Assembly: GCA_965145485.1 (NCBI GenBank)
Contig: CBCTCU010000032.1
Coordinates: 1 to 31,809, forward strand
Direction: 5' to 3'
DNA length: 31,809 nt
Origin: CABQCM01 sp965145485
Lineage (GTDB): Bacteria > Bacillota > Clostridia > Oscillospirales > Acutalibacteraceae
A model generated the notes under the pieces. It had not been told where the DNA came from. It saw only the letters and a program-made list of their open reading frames with translations, and ran no database searches. Made by a program: the position numbers and the translations under genes. Position 1 is the stretch's first letter. Each line of letters begins with the position of its first letter. Positions 1-8,360 of this stretch are shown piece after piece.

Positions 1-1068
1 GTAATCCTTTTTCGCCTTGTTGATCATGTTTTCAATATTCAACCCACCCGAGGAGACAACGCCCGATATCTGGCTGAGCATGTTGGGGATGTTGCGGTGA
101 ATGACGCACAGGCGGCAGTCGGTGTCGCGCGGGGAGGAGACGTTGGGCAGGTTGACCGAATTGGTGATATTGCCGTTTTCCAGATAGTCAATCAATTCCT
201 TGGCGGCCATTTGAGCGCAGTTGTCCTCCGATTCGGGGGTCGACGCGCCCAGATGCGGGATGGCGATCACCCCGTCCACCCCTAGAAGGGCGTCGTCGGC
301 AAAATCGGTGACATAAGCGGCCACTTTTCCACTCTCCAGAGCGGCGATCAGATCGGCGTCGTTGACCAGGTCGCCACGCGCAAAGTTCAAAATCCGCACC
401 CCATCCCGCATGGTGGCGATGGACTCGGCGTTGATCAGCCCGCGCGTTTCGTTGGTCAGCGGGACGTGGACGGTAATGTAATCGCACTCGGCGAAAATAT
501 CCTTGATATTGGTGGCGTGATGAATGGCGCGCGAGAGATTCCACGCCGCGTCGACCGACAGATAGGGATCGTAGCCATAAACCTCCATGCCAAGTCCCTT
601 GGCGGCATTGGCCACAAGGATACCAATCGCGCCCAGGCCGATGACGCCCAGCCGTTTGCCGGCGATCTCAGGGCCGGTGAAGGCGCTTTTCCCTTTTTCC
701 ACCAGTTTGCCGACCTGATCGCCATTGCCCTTGAGGGTTTTGGCCCATTCGATGCCGGCAATCACTTTACGAGAGGAAATCAAAAGCCCGGCGATGACCA
801 GCTCCTTTACCGCGTTGGCGTTGGCGCCGGGGGTATTGAAAACGACGATGCCGGCCTCGGAGCAACGGTCGACCGGGATGTTGTTGACGCCGGCGCCGGC
901 GCGGGCGATGGCCTTGAGGCTCTCGGGGAAATCCATCTCGTGCATCGCGGCCGAACGTACCATCACAGCGTCGGGATTTTCCATCTCGTCGCCATAGGTA
1001 TAATATTTACGGTCAAAGCAATCGAGCCCGACGGGGGATATCTTGTTTAGCGTTTTGATTTTCAGCAT
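1..1068 (-). CDS. serA: D-3-phosphoglycerate dehydrogenase, 3' end outside window
   Basis: Cytosolic NAD-dependent oxidation of 3-phosphoglycerate, the first step of serine synthesis. The minus-strand reading from the ATG at 1066-1068 gives MLKIKTLNKISPVGLDC, then the 2-hydroxyacid dehydrogenase core: a Rossmann glycine motif (GVIGLGAIGILVA), an active-site Arg in NFARGDLVND and a catalytic His in AIPHLGASTPES. An ACT-like domain begins near NIPNMLSQISG and is cut by the window edge. The usual catalytic Glu region (DVFEEEP in longer homologues) reads TDFADD here, which fits the short clostridial branch but is worth noting. AGGA lies about 11 nt before the start. serC lies 101 nt upstream on the same strand with no clear terminator between, so the two are probably co-transcribed. 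Confidence 0.93.
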   Translation of the reverse strand, partial: MLKIKTLNKISPVGLDCFDRKYYTYGDEMENPDAVMVRSAAMHEMDFPESLKAIARAGAGVNNIPVDRCSEAGIVVFNTPGANANAVKELVIAGLLISSRKVIAGIEWAKTLKGNGDQVGKLVEKGKSAFTGPEIAGKRLGVIGLGAIGILVANAAKGLGMEVYGYDPYLSVDAAWNLSRAIHHATNIKDIFAECDYITVHVPLTNETRGLINAESIATMRDGVRILNFARGDLVNDADLIAALESGKVAAYVTDFADDALLGVDGVIAIPHLGASTPESEDNCAQMAAKELIDYLENGNITNSVNLPNVSSPRDTDCRLCVIHRNIPNMLSQISGVVSSGGLNIENMINKAKKDY

Positions 1069-1169
1069 AGCGCATTGTGTCCTTTCTGGATAGAATGTTT
1101 GCCGACTGGGAGGTAATGAGAAAAGAACAGACGGGGGTGTAGCGCTTCCCGCCTGGAAGAGCGCGTGCT

Positions 1170-2255
1170 TTAAGCGTTGGCTTTTTCAAAATCGCCCATA
1201 AACGCGACCAGCTTCTCAACGCCCTCGATGGGCATGGCGTTATAAATCGACGCGCGCATGCCGCCAACCGAACGGTGCCCCTTCAGGTTGACAAACCCGG
1301 CAGCCGTCGCCTCCTTGACGAACTTTGCATCCAGCTCCTCGTTGCCGGTGACAAAGGGAACGTTCATCAGCGAGCGGTCCTTCGGCACGACCGTGCCGCG
1401 GAAGAGCTTGCTTTGATCGAGGAAGTCGTACAATACGGCCGCCTTTTTCTCGTTCATCTCACGGCATTTTTCCAACCCGCCGATGTCGTTTTTAATCCAC
1501 TCGAGCACCAGCTTGCACATATAGATGTTATAGGTGGGCGGGGTGTTGTACATCGAGCCGTTGTCGGCGTGAATCTGGTAGTTGAACATCGTCGGCGTGA
1601 TGTCGCGGGCGTGGCCGATGAGATCCTCGCGGATGATTACGATGGTCAGCCCGGCCGGGGCGACGTTTTTCTGAGCGCCGGCATAGAGCAGGCCAAACCG
1701 GCTTACGTCGATCGGCTCGGAAAGAATGCAGGACGAAATATCCGCCACCAGAGGAACCTCGCCAGTGTCGGGCAGATCATGGAATTTGGTGCCGTAAATG
1801 GTGTTGTTCAAGCAAATATGGAAATAATCGGCGTCCTTGGTGAAGGTGGCCGGATCGAGATCGGGAATGTAGGAAAAGGTCTTATCCTTGGATGAGGCGA
1901 CGACGTTGGCCTCCCCATACCGGCTGGCCTCCTGATAGGCCTTGTTGGCCCACTGGCCGGTAATGACAAAGTCCGCCTTGCCGCTGCCGTTCATCAGATT
2001 GAGGGGGATCATGGCAAACTGGGACGAGGCGCCGCCCTGCAGGAACAGCACCTTATAATTCTCGGGAATCCCCATGATTTCACGCATCAGGGCCTCGGTG
2101 CGGTCGATGATTGCCTGATAGGTCTTGGAGCGGTGGGACATTTCCATCACCGACTGGCCGGAGCCCTCGTAATCGAGCATTTCATCGGCGGCCTTTTTCA
2201 GCACGCTTTCCGGCAGCATGGAGGGGCCGGCGGAAAAATTGTAAACTCTGGACAT
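1170..2255 (-). CDS. serC: Phosphoserine aminotransferase
   Basis: PLP-dependent conversion of 3-phosphohydroxypyruvate and glutamate to phosphoserine, the second step of serine synthesis. The 361-residue product starts MSRVYNFSAGPSMLPE, the hallmark N-terminus of SerC. It carries FLQGGASSQFAMIPLNL near residue 70, the PLP-lysine region AGAQKNVAPAGLTIV near residue 190, and the C-terminal GHRSVGGMRASIYNA motif. The family is normally about 360 residues. An upstream in-frame ATG at 2297 would add 14 residues, but the AGGAGGAAA site at 2262-2270 selects 2255. It is the first gene of a likely serC-serA unit reading leftward, with a near-consensus promoter at 2296-2323. Confidence 0.97.
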   Translation of the reverse strand: MSRVYNFSAGPSMLPESVLKKAADEMLDYEGSGQSVMEMSHRSKTYQAIIDRTEALMREIMGIPENYKVLFLQGGASSQFAMIPLNLMNGSGKADFVITGQWANKAYQEASRYGEANVVASSKDKTFSYIPDLDPATFTKDADYFHICLNNTIYGTKFHDLPDTGEVPLVADISSCILSEPIDVSRFGLLYAGAQKNVAPAGLTIVIIREDLIGHARDITPTMFNYQIHADNGSMYNTPPTYNIYMCKLVLEWIKNDIGGLEKCREMNEKKAAVLYDFLDQSKLFRGTVVPKDRSLMNVPFVTGNEELDAKFVKEATAAGFVNLKGHRSVGGMRASIYNAMPIEGVEKLVAFMGDFEKANA

Positions 2256-2295
2256 TGCAGTTTCCTCCTGTATGATTTTGGGGTAATATGCTACC

Positions 2296-2323
2296 ATTAT
2301 ATCGTTTTGTTCTGGTTTGTCAA
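2296..2323 (-). promoter_or_regulatory. Sigma-A promoter of serC-serA
   Basis: On the minus strand a consensus -35 TTGACA (2318-2323) is followed after 16 bp by a consensus -10 TATAAT (2296-2301). This predicts a start near 2289, about 34 nt before the serC ATG. No attenuator or riboswitch-like structure fits in so short a leader. Confidence 0.8.
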
Positions 2324-2427
2324 TGACATTGATAAAAAGATAACAATAAAATTTAATTAAAATGATTTATAAGAATAAATATTGTTAAAAAATTAACTTA
2401 TTCACAGAAAGTTTTTTCTTTTTCCCC

Positions 2428-2456
2428 TTGAATTAACACCCTAAATCATGTATATT
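2428..2456 (+). promoter_or_regulatory. Sigma-A promoter of the ireB-like gene
   Basis: TTGAAT (2428-2433), a 17-bp spacer and TATATT (2451-2456) lie in the AT-rich divergent region. The predicted start is near 2463, immediately before the GGAGGTGG ribosome binding site at 2466-2473, so the leader is very short. Confidence 0.6.
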
Positions 2457-2479
2457 ATAAGAAATGGAGGTGGTTCTCG

Positions 2480-2725
2480 ATGTTTGATAAGACCCAGACC
2501 TTTTCCATCAGCGGCGATCACGACAGTGAAATGCACCAGATTCTGCTGACGGTCTACAACGCGTTGCAGGAAAAGGGGTATAACCCGATTTATCAACTGG
2601 TGGGGTACATTCTCTCCGAGGACCCGACCTATATCACGACACATAACAACGCACGCAGCTTAATCCGGCGGATCGACCGCGACGAGCTGTTGCAGGCGCT
2701 GGTGAAAAAATACTTAAATGTTTAG
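2480..2725 (+). CDS. IreB-family regulatory phosphoprotein (UPF0297/YrzL)
   Basis: Small cytosolic protein of 81 residues, the normal family length. Recognisable family sequence includes FDKTQTFSI near the N-terminus, then ALQEKGYNPIYQLVGYILSEDPTYITTHNNAR and IRRIDRDELLQALV. In Enterococcus faecalis, IreB is a substrate of the Ser/Thr kinase IreK and affects cephalosporin resistance; that role is known for the family, not shown here. In many Firmicutes the gene is followed by ruvX and yrzB. Here it is followed after 12 nt by an unrelated 94-residue gene. The ribosome binding site is GGAGGTGG with about 6 nt spacing. Confidence 0.93.
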   Translation: MFDKTQTFSISGDHDSEMHQILLTVYNALQEKGYNPIYQLVGYILSEDPTYITTHNNARSLIRRIDRDELLQALVKKYLNV

Positions 2726-2737
2726 GAGATTGTGGGT

Positions 2738-3022
2738 ATGGAGCAACAGCCTTTTTTAATGTATAAGGGCAAGCCGCTGGTTCGCTGCGGCGACACGTTG
2801 TATTACGGAAACATGGCTGACAAATACGTGGTGATGCTTCGGGTGCTCAGCACGCGCAAGCAGGGCGATATGGAGCTTGCGGATAAGGTATCGATCCAGC
2901 TGATGTATACCGACGCCGATGTGCGGGTGCGCGACCGCGTCGTGAAATCCAGTGAGAAACAAGGGCTGTACAACGCCATGGATATCGGATCGATCTGGCT
3001 GGAGCGGGCCCTGGCCGAGTAG
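2738..3022 (+). CDS. Small conserved-looking protein of unknown function after ireB
   Basis: 94 residues, not recognised. The sequence runs MEQQPFLMYKGKPLVRCGDTLYYG, then alternating hydrophobic stretches (YVVMLRVLST, KVSIQLMYTD) that suggest a small beta-rich cytosolic fold, and ends GSIWLERALAE. There is no signal peptide, membrane segment or Cys cluster. The start at the ATG 2738 is chosen because GGAG at 2724-2727 lies about 10 nt upstream; a GTG at 2732 is the alternative. It follows the IreB-family gene by 12 nt and is closed by a clear terminator, so the two form a small transcription unit. Coupling to IreB/kinase signalling is only inferred from position. Confidence 0.8.
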   Translation: MEQQPFLMYKGKPLVRCGDTLYYGNMADKYVVMLRVLSTRKQGDMELADKVSIQLMYTDADVRVRDRVVKSSEKQGLYNAMDIGSIWLERALAE

Positions 3023-3034
3023 TTGGTAACAGGG

Positions 3035-3067
3035 AGCACGGGGTACGATGGTATCCCGTGCTTTTTG
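3035..3067 (+). terminator. Rho-independent terminator of the ireB unit
   Basis: AGCACGGGGTA pairs with TATCCCGTGCT (arms about 3035-3045 and 3052-3062) around a short loop, followed by five T residues. It lies 13 nt after the stop of the 94-residue gene. Confidence 0.85.
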
Positions 3068-3558
3068 CATGCATGGGATGATGCCAGGGCGTAGCCTGCC
3101 CCTTGAGGCGCGCTGCGAGGCTCTCCGGCTGGATGATGTCCTCTGGGCGTGATGCCGGTAGCGGAGCTTGATGTGCTGCCGCCCGAGTGATGAACCGAGC
3201 TCAGGGCGGCTGCCCGCCCGTGTTTGTAGTGGCGGATTCTCAGGTTATCGGCGCGGTTAAAGCGCGTACGATGCGGCGGGTGCAGCGATGCCTTTCTTGC
3301 AATAGCCTTGGCGTCCGGCCGCTGGCGGGTGTGTACATCACGCTTTTGGCGCGATGTAAGCGACATCCGTGGCTTATGTCCGGCGCCGCTGTCATCTGTA
3401 GGACAAGCATAGGATACCATCGCCTTTCGCCGAGCGCAATGTGGATTGCGTTCGCGCCCCTCAAACTGATTTTTGCATATGAGGCGCGCGGCAACGGGAT
3501 GGCTTCTATGACGCGGCATGGTACGCCGCTATTTATCGGAAAGGGAGAGTGAAGGTAT
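3068..3558. other. Gene-free stretch upstream of the M42 operon
   Basis: About 490 bp with no convincing gene. An open frame of 121 codons (3187-3552, plus) exists but starts without a ribosome binding site and resembles no protein family. A small perfect hairpin (CGCAAT/ATTGCG, 3435-3450) is present, and no consensus promoter could be assigned with confidence. It may be a long leader or decayed sequence. Confidence 0.4.
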
Positions 3559-4572
3559 ATGGATTGCCTGGAATGGCTGGGACGGCTTTGCGAAGCGGAC
3601 GGGCCGGGAGAGGCGGCCGATCTTGTCGCCGGGTATTTTTCGACGATGGCGGAGGTAGAGCAGGATGCCTTTGGCGGCGTGTGCGCCGTCATGCGCGCGG
3701 GGGAAGATAAACCGACTTTGCTGCTGGATGCCCACCTCGATACCATTGAGATGATGGTGACGTCGATTGACGGCGACGGCTTTTGCAAGGTCGGCCCCTG
3801 CGGGCGTTTGGACGCGCGCGTACTGACGGGGGCGGAGGTCACCGTTTGGGGAGAGATGCCGGCGCACGGGGTGATTTGCAGCATGCCGCCCCACCTGAGC
3901 CGGGGGGAAGATTCGCAAGCGGCGCTGGTCAGCGAGCTTTCCATCGACGTCGGCTTTGGGGCGGATGAAGCGCGCAAGCGGATTGCTCCGGGCGATCGCG
4001 TCACTCTAGTTCAGCCCCTCCGGGCCATGCGCGGCGGCCTGGTTTGCGGCAAGTCCCTTGATAACCGGGCGGGTGTGGCTGCTTTGATGATAGCGGGAGA
4101 GCTTTTGAAGCAGGGGGATACGCCCGCGTGCAATGTGATCTTTTCCCTCAGCGCGCAGGAGGAAACCGGCGGCGCGCCCGCGGCCTCCGCGGCCTTCCGC
4201 TTCCGTCCGCAAGAGGCGATCGTGGTGGACGTCAGTTTTGCCAAGGGATATCATACCCCGCCCGAGGCGGAAGCGCGCCTTGGGGGAGGGCCCATGCTGG
4301 GAATTGCGCCGAGTCTTTCCCGCGCCATGCTCCAGAGGTTGCGCGAGGCTGCCGGCCACGCCGGAATTGCGGTGCAGACCGAGGTCATGTCCGACCGCAC
4401 CGGCACCAATGCCGACCGCATAGTACAGACGGCGGGAGGCATCCCGTGCGGTCTGATATCCATCCCGCTGCGAAACATGCACACTGCGGCAGAGGTGGTC
4501 TGCCTGGCGGATATCGAGCAGACCGGCAGGCTGCTGGCCGCATATGCGAAGGGGGGCGTTTGCCATGGCTGA
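3559..4572 (+). CDS. M42-family metallo-aminopeptidase (first of two)
   Basis: Cytosolic M42 (glutamyl aminopeptidase/cellulase M type) zinc or cobalt peptidase, 337 residues, normal for the family. Expected metal ligands are visible in order: H59 and D61 in LLLDAHLDT, D168 in GKSLDNRAG, catalytic E201 with E202 in SAQEETGG, D224 in IVVDVSFA, and H308 in RNMHTAAE. The PDZ-like insertion typical of the family lies between residues about 70 and 155. The protein starts MDCLEWLGRL behind AAGG. It overlaps the next gene by 8 nt, so translation is probably coupled. Two different M42 subunits side by side may form a mixed assembly or have different substrate preferences; that is inference. Confidence 0.9.
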   Translation: MDCLEWLGRLCEADGPGEAADLVAGYFSTMAEVEQDAFGGVCAVMRAGEDKPTLLLDAHLDTIEMMVTSIDGDGFCKVGPCGRLDARVLTGAEVTVWGEMPAHGVICSMPPHLSRGEDSQAALVSELSIDVGFGADEARKRIAPGDRVTLVQPLRAMRGGLVCGKSLDNRAGVAALMIAGELLKQGDTPACNVIFSLSAQEETGGAPAASAAFRFRPQEAIVVDVSFAKGYHTPPEAEARLGGGPMLGIAPSLSRAMLQRLREAAGHAGIAVQTEVMSDRTGTNADRIVQTAGGIPCGLISIPLRNMHTAAEVVCLADIEQTGRLLAAYAKGGVCHG

Positions 4573-5596
4573 TCTGATCACACTGCTGGAGGAGCTTTGC
4601 CTGCTGCCCGGCCCCTCGGGCGATGAGGGGGCGGTGCGCGAGTATATCCTGCGGCAAATCGATGGCTACGCCGCGTGGCGTATCGACCCGCTGGGCAACA
4701 TCATCGCCGAAAAGCGCGGCCGCCGGCGTGCCGGCAAAAAAGTGATGGTCGACGCCCATATGGACGAGGTCGGGCTGATTGTGACTGGAGTTACCGCCGA
4801 AGGATTTCTGCGCTTTGACACGCTGGGAGGAATCGATCCCCGTGTGCTGCTGGGGCGCAGGGTCCGCCTGGGGGATACGGTTGGCGTGATTGGATGCGTG
4901 CCGGTTCATCTGTTACCTACAGGCCAGCGCCAGACGATGCCGGCCATCCACGATATGGCCATTGATATCGGAGCGGCCGACCGGGAGGAGGCGTTGTCGA
5001 TAGTTTCGCTGGGGGATACGGCGGTGTTTGACAGCGGGTTTGTCCGTTTCGGGGATGGTATGATCCAGGCCAAAGCGATCGACGACCGGGCGGGCTGCGC
5101 GATCCTGATATCCCTCCTTTGCAGCGACGCCCTATACGATTTCACCGCGACCTTTACGGTGCAGGAAGAAAACGGCCTCATTGGCGCTCGCGCGGCGTCT
5201 TTTACCGTCGCGCCCGATGCGGCGATCGTTCTGGAATCCACCACGGCCGCCGATCTTCCCGGCGTGCCGGATGAGAGGCGGGTCTGCCGCGTCGGGGAGG
5301 GGCCGGTGGTTTCCATGATGGATCTTCGCACCATTTATGACCGCGACCTGTCCAGGCTGGCTCTGGATACCGCCCGGCAGCAGGATATCCCCTGCCAGAT
5401 CAAGCAGGCGGTAGCAGGCGGCAACAATGCTGGCGCTATCCATGCCTCGAGGGGAGGGGTTCGTACGGTGTCGTTGTCTCTGCCTTGCCGTTACCTGCAT
5501 TCACCCACCTGCGTCATCGGCGAGGCCGACCTTGTCCATACCGCCCGTCTAGCCGGACGCCTGCTCGAGGTTATGGCGTCGGGCGATAAGGCATGA
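4565..5596 (+). CDS. M42-family metallo-aminopeptidase (second of two)
   Basis: 343 residues. Metal-site residues can be followed through the sequence: H65 and D67 in VDAHMDEVG, D173 in KAIDDRAG, E201 and E202 in TVQEENGLIGAR, E224 in IVLESTTAADLPG, and a late His in CRYLHSPT. The N-terminus LLEELCLLPGPSGDEGAVR is the classic M42 opening. The ATG at 4565 follows a GGGGGG run and lies inside the end of the preceding gene; an ATG at 4544 is less well placed. The stop overlaps the start of the downstream acetyltransferase by 4 nt (ATGA). The two M42 proteins are clearly diverged rather than a recent duplication. Confidence 0.93.
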   Translation: MADLITLLEELCLLPGPSGDEGAVREYILRQIDGYAAWRIDPLGNIIAEKRGRRRAGKKVMVDAHMDEVGLIVTGVTAEGFLRFDTLGGIDPRVLLGRRVRLGDTVGVIGCVPVHLLPTGQRQTMPAIHDMAIDIGAADREEALSIVSLGDTAVFDSGFVRFGDGMIQAKAIDDRAGCAILISLLCSDALYDFTATFTVQEENGLIGARAASFTVAPDAAIVLESTTAADLPGVPDERRVCRVGEGPVVSMMDLRTIYDRDLSRLALDTARQQDIPCQIKQAVAGGNNAGAIHASRGGVRTVSLSLPCRYLHSPTCVIGEADLVHTARLAGRLLEVMASGDKA

Positions 5597-6348
5597 TCGC
5601 CCATTGGGATGAGCCGATTTTTCCGGATGGCCCGGCCGACCTCTTTTATGCCCGCATACGCTGCCTTTGGGAGTGTTACCGTGACACCCGTCTGGCCGAT
5701 TTCTGGATACAGCGGACGCAGGGCATAACGACCGCCTGGCTTTGCCGGATAGAGGGGACGGTGACCGTTTGCGGGGTGCCGCCGGCCGATTGGGATGAGC
5801 TGGCGGGTTTTGTTTCGTTTTTAGGGCCGCGTGAGGTGTTTGGCCCGCCGGAAATAGAGCTTTGCGCAAGCACGCTGGCCGCGCAGGGAGTTTTGCTGCG
5901 CTGTGCCCGATTGCATCGGCCGCCCGCTGCCTGCCCGGATATGGAGATAGTAAACAATCCCTCGGCCGGGCGCGTGTATGACCTGCTCTCTCAGTGCCGG
6001 TCGGATACCCTGGCTTTGCCGGAACGGGACGGCTTTTTATCGGATTATGCGCGGCGTATCCGGCTGGGCGTTGGCCGATCCAGGCTGGTACGGGTGAACG
6101 GGGTGGACGTCGCTTCGGCTTTGACCACTGCGGAAGCGCCCGGCCTCGCCGTGCTGGGAGGGATAGCGGTTTTGCCGCAGCAGCGGGAAAGAGGACTGGC
6201 TACCGCTTTGCTTGCATCCATGACGCGGGAATTGTTGCAGGAGGGGAGGCAGGTGCTTCTTGCCACCTCCGGCGATCGGCTGACGCGCTTTTACAAGGCG
6301 CGGGGATTTGCATTATGCGGCGGCTGGCGGCGGTATCGTTTGGAATAG
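5593..6348 (+). CDS. GNAT-family N-acetyltransferase
   Basis: 251 residues, cytosolic. The C-terminal half has the GNAT acetyl-CoA fold: a beta-4 strand and pyrophosphate-binding loop in VLGGIAVLPQQRERGLATAL (about residues 196-215), followed by RFYKARGFALCGGWRRY near the end. The N-terminal 120 residues are less typical and may bind the substrate. It is translationally coupled to the upstream M42 peptidase (ATGA overlap) and is the last gene of that operon. A link to peptide or amino-acid turnover is suggested by this context, but the substrate cannot be read from the sequence. Confidence 0.88.
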   Translation: MIAHWDEPIFPDGPADLFYARIRCLWECYRDTRLADFWIQRTQGITTAWLCRIEGTVTVCGVPPADWDELAGFVSFLGPREVFGPPEIELCASTLAAQGVLLRCARLHRPPAACPDMEIVNNPSAGRVYDLLSQCRSDTLALPERDGFLSDYARRIRLGVGRSRLVRVNGVDVASALTTAEAPGLAVLGGIAVLPQQRERGLATALLASMTRELLQEGRQVLLATSGDRLTRFYKARGFALCGGWRRYRLE

Positions 6349-6860
6349 AAGGGGCGGAAATCCTTCCGGAACCTCGCTCATGGGGCAAGACAGGTAGGGG
6401 AGCCGGGGCGCTTGCAGAACCTTTCGCGCCTGTTTTCTCCCGTGGCTTGATGGGATGGAATGTGTGCGCCCATCGTTGGCACATCATTCCCAAGATATGG
6501 TTATGTCAAGGCGATTTCGTGTGGTGTCAGCCGCCTGCCTTGCCTGTTTGCGCCAACGGCCGGCATTCCAAGTCCGGCATTCATGATTTTGGCAATACCA
6601 TCGTTTGGCAAAACGTCTGCTGATTGGACCGGGCGGCTTATCCATAACGATACATCAAACTGGGCGAAGGCCGCTCATGGTGCAGGCGGTCCGTACAGCC
6701 GCGAAATAGGAAGGTATGCCGTCCGTGCGGAAATGAAGTTGGTTTCGCTTGCACGCCGCGCTGAGTCTGTACAAGCGTTTTTCTGCAAATTCCATTTGTC
6801 TCCGCTGCTTCCCACCCGCCCGGTATCTTATAGCAACATCAAAGAAAGGACTTACCATCC
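6349..6860. other. Gene-free stretch between acetyltransferase and ynbB-like gene
   Basis: About 510 bp with no supported gene on either strand; short open frames here lack ribosome binding sites and family resemblance. A 9-bp direct repeat CCGGCATTC occurs at 6560-6568 and 6574-6582. No terminator with a T-run and no consensus promoter is evident. Confidence 0.4.
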
Positions 6861-8132
6861 ATGAATCCATTTTTTTCAATAGACCCACGGCTGGAAAAGC
6901 TCTCGTGCGATGTGCGCCGCGAGCTGCGCGACAGCTTTGACCGTATTGACGGCGTTACCGAGCACAATCAGCAAAAAATGCTGTCGGCTTTCATCCGGCA
7001 CGGGGTGAGCGAATCCCACCTGATCGCTTCCACCGGCTATGGCTATGGGGACCGAGGGCGGGAAACCCTCGACGCCATCATGGCGGATGTCATGGGGGCT
7101 CAGGACGCGCTGATCCGCCATAACTTTGTCTCGGGCACGCATGCATTGACGGTGGCGCTGTTTGGGGTGCTGCGTCCAGGCGATACGGTGGTGAGCGTCA
7201 GCGGCGCTCCCTACGACACCATCCACGGTGTTTTTGGCATTCGCCCGGCCAGCGGTTCGCTGCAGGAGTTTGGCGTTCAGTACCGGCAGGTTGACCTGAC
7301 AGGGGAGGGGAGGCTGGATTATGAAGCGATTGAGGCCTTTCTTTGTTCCAATCGGGTAGCGATGGTTTATATGCAGCGTTCGCGGGGCTATGAGGTGCGG
7401 CCGTCGCTCCACCTTGACGAGATCGAGCGTGTGGCGCGGCTGGCCAAGCGGCTCCAGCCTGAGGCTGTCGTGATGGTCGACAACTGCTATGGCGAATTTG
7501 TCGATACCATCGAACCCCCCAGCGTTGGGGCCGATTTGATCGCCGGATCGCTGATCAAAAACCCAGGCGGGGGGATCGCCCCGACCGGAGGGTATATTGC
7601 CGGCCGTAGCGACTTGATCGAGCAATGCTCCTACCGGCTGACCACCCCCGGTACCGGGCGGGAGCTTGGGGCTACGTTGGGCCACAACCGGGAATTGTTT
7701 ATGGGATTGTTTCATGCCCCTCACGTCGTGGGAGAGGCGCTCAAGACGGCGGTATACGCCGCGGCCCTTTTTGAGAGGCTGGGGTATCCGGTGACGCCGG
7801 CAGCCGGTGAGAAGCGCACCGACATTATTCAGACCATCACGTTGGGATCGGCAGAAGCTTTGGTGTCCTTCTGTCGTGGAATGCAAAGCGGAGCCCCGGT
7901 CGACTCCTTTGTCCGTCCCGAACCGTCGGAGATGCCGGGCTACGACGACCCGGTCGTGATGGCGGCCGGGGCATTTACGTTGGGTTCTTCGATTGAGCTG
8001 TCGGCCGACGGCCCTCTGCGGCCGCCCTATTGCGCCTGGATGCAGGGTGGGGTCAATTTCCACAGCGGCTGCATGGGTGTGTTGCTGGCCGCGCAATCCA
8101 TGCTATCGGATGGGTCTCTTTCTTTGAAATAA
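6861..8132 (+). CDS. PLP-dependent methionine gamma-lyase-like protein (YnbB/aluminium-resistance family)
   Basis: 423 residues, standard length for the YnbB family of fold-type I PLP enzymes (Cys/Met metabolism superfamily). The Schiff-base lysine is most likely K233 in GSLIKNPGGGIAPTGGY, and the PLP-pyridine Asp is D207 in VVMVDNCYGEF. The N-terminus has STGYGYGDRGRETL and the cofactor-phosphate region RHNFVSGTHALTVAL. The exact reaction is not established for the family; 'aluminium resistance' is a legacy name. The start follows AAAGGA by about 11 nt. It ends at a strong terminator, so it appears to be a single-gene unit. Confidence 0.9.
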   Translation: MNPFFSIDPRLEKLSCDVRRELRDSFDRIDGVTEHNQQKMLSAFIRHGVSESHLIASTGYGYGDRGRETLDAIMADVMGAQDALIRHNFVSGTHALTVALFGVLRPGDTVVSVSGAPYDTIHGVFGIRPASGSLQEFGVQYRQVDLTGEGRLDYEAIEAFLCSNRVAMVYMQRSRGYEVRPSLHLDEIERVARLAKRLQPEAVVMVDNCYGEFVDTIEPPSVGADLIAGSLIKNPGGGIAPTGGYIAGRSDLIEQCSYRLTTPGTGRELGATLGHNRELFMGLFHAPHVVGEALKTAVYAAALFERLGYPVTPAAGEKRTDIIQTITLGSAEALVSFCRGMQSGAPVDSFVRPEPSEMPGYDDPVVMAAGAFTLGSSIELSADGPLRPPYCAWMQGGVNFHSGCMGVLLAAQSMLSDGSLSLK

Positions 8133-8144
8133 CAATACGCTACC

Positions 8145-8181
8145 AACCCCCGACACCTTGTGGATGTCGGGGGGTTCTTTT
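8145..8181 (+). terminator. Rho-independent terminator after ynbB-like gene
   Basis: AACCCCCGACA (8145-8155) pairs with TGTCGGGGGGTT (8165-8176) across a 9-nt loop and runs into TTCTTTT. Confidence 0.92.
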
Positions 8182-8297
8182 GCCACATTCTGTGGTTTAC
8201 ATATATTTATCAACATAAATAATAGTATGGTCTCCATAAAACGATTTACATAACATCGTTCGGAAACAAGAAAAGCAAAAAACAAGTAAAAAAATCC

Positions 8298-8326
8298 TTG
8301 CCAAACCCGAAGAAATAAGGTATATT
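8298..8326 (+). promoter_or_regulatory. Sigma-A promoter of proC
   Basis: TTGCCA (8298-8303), a 17-bp spacer and TATATT (8321-8326) in AT-rich sequence. The predicted start is near 8333, just before the ribosome binding site of proC. Confidence 0.65.
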
Positions 8327-8360
8327 AATATCTGTTGACAGTAGGAAGGGAGGAATAAAA

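Noticed and set aside
3187..3552. 121-codon open frame upstream of the first M42 gene
   Set aside because: No ribosome binding site, mixed composition and no family resemblance. A minus-strand frame crossing the same region (2803-3519) runs through the ireB partner gene and is equally unconvincing.
6876..8096. Open frame of 406 codons antisense to the ynbB-like gene
   Set aside because: Low-complexity composition, no family features and no ribosome binding site. The plus-strand gene is a recognisable PLP enzyme ending at a terminator.
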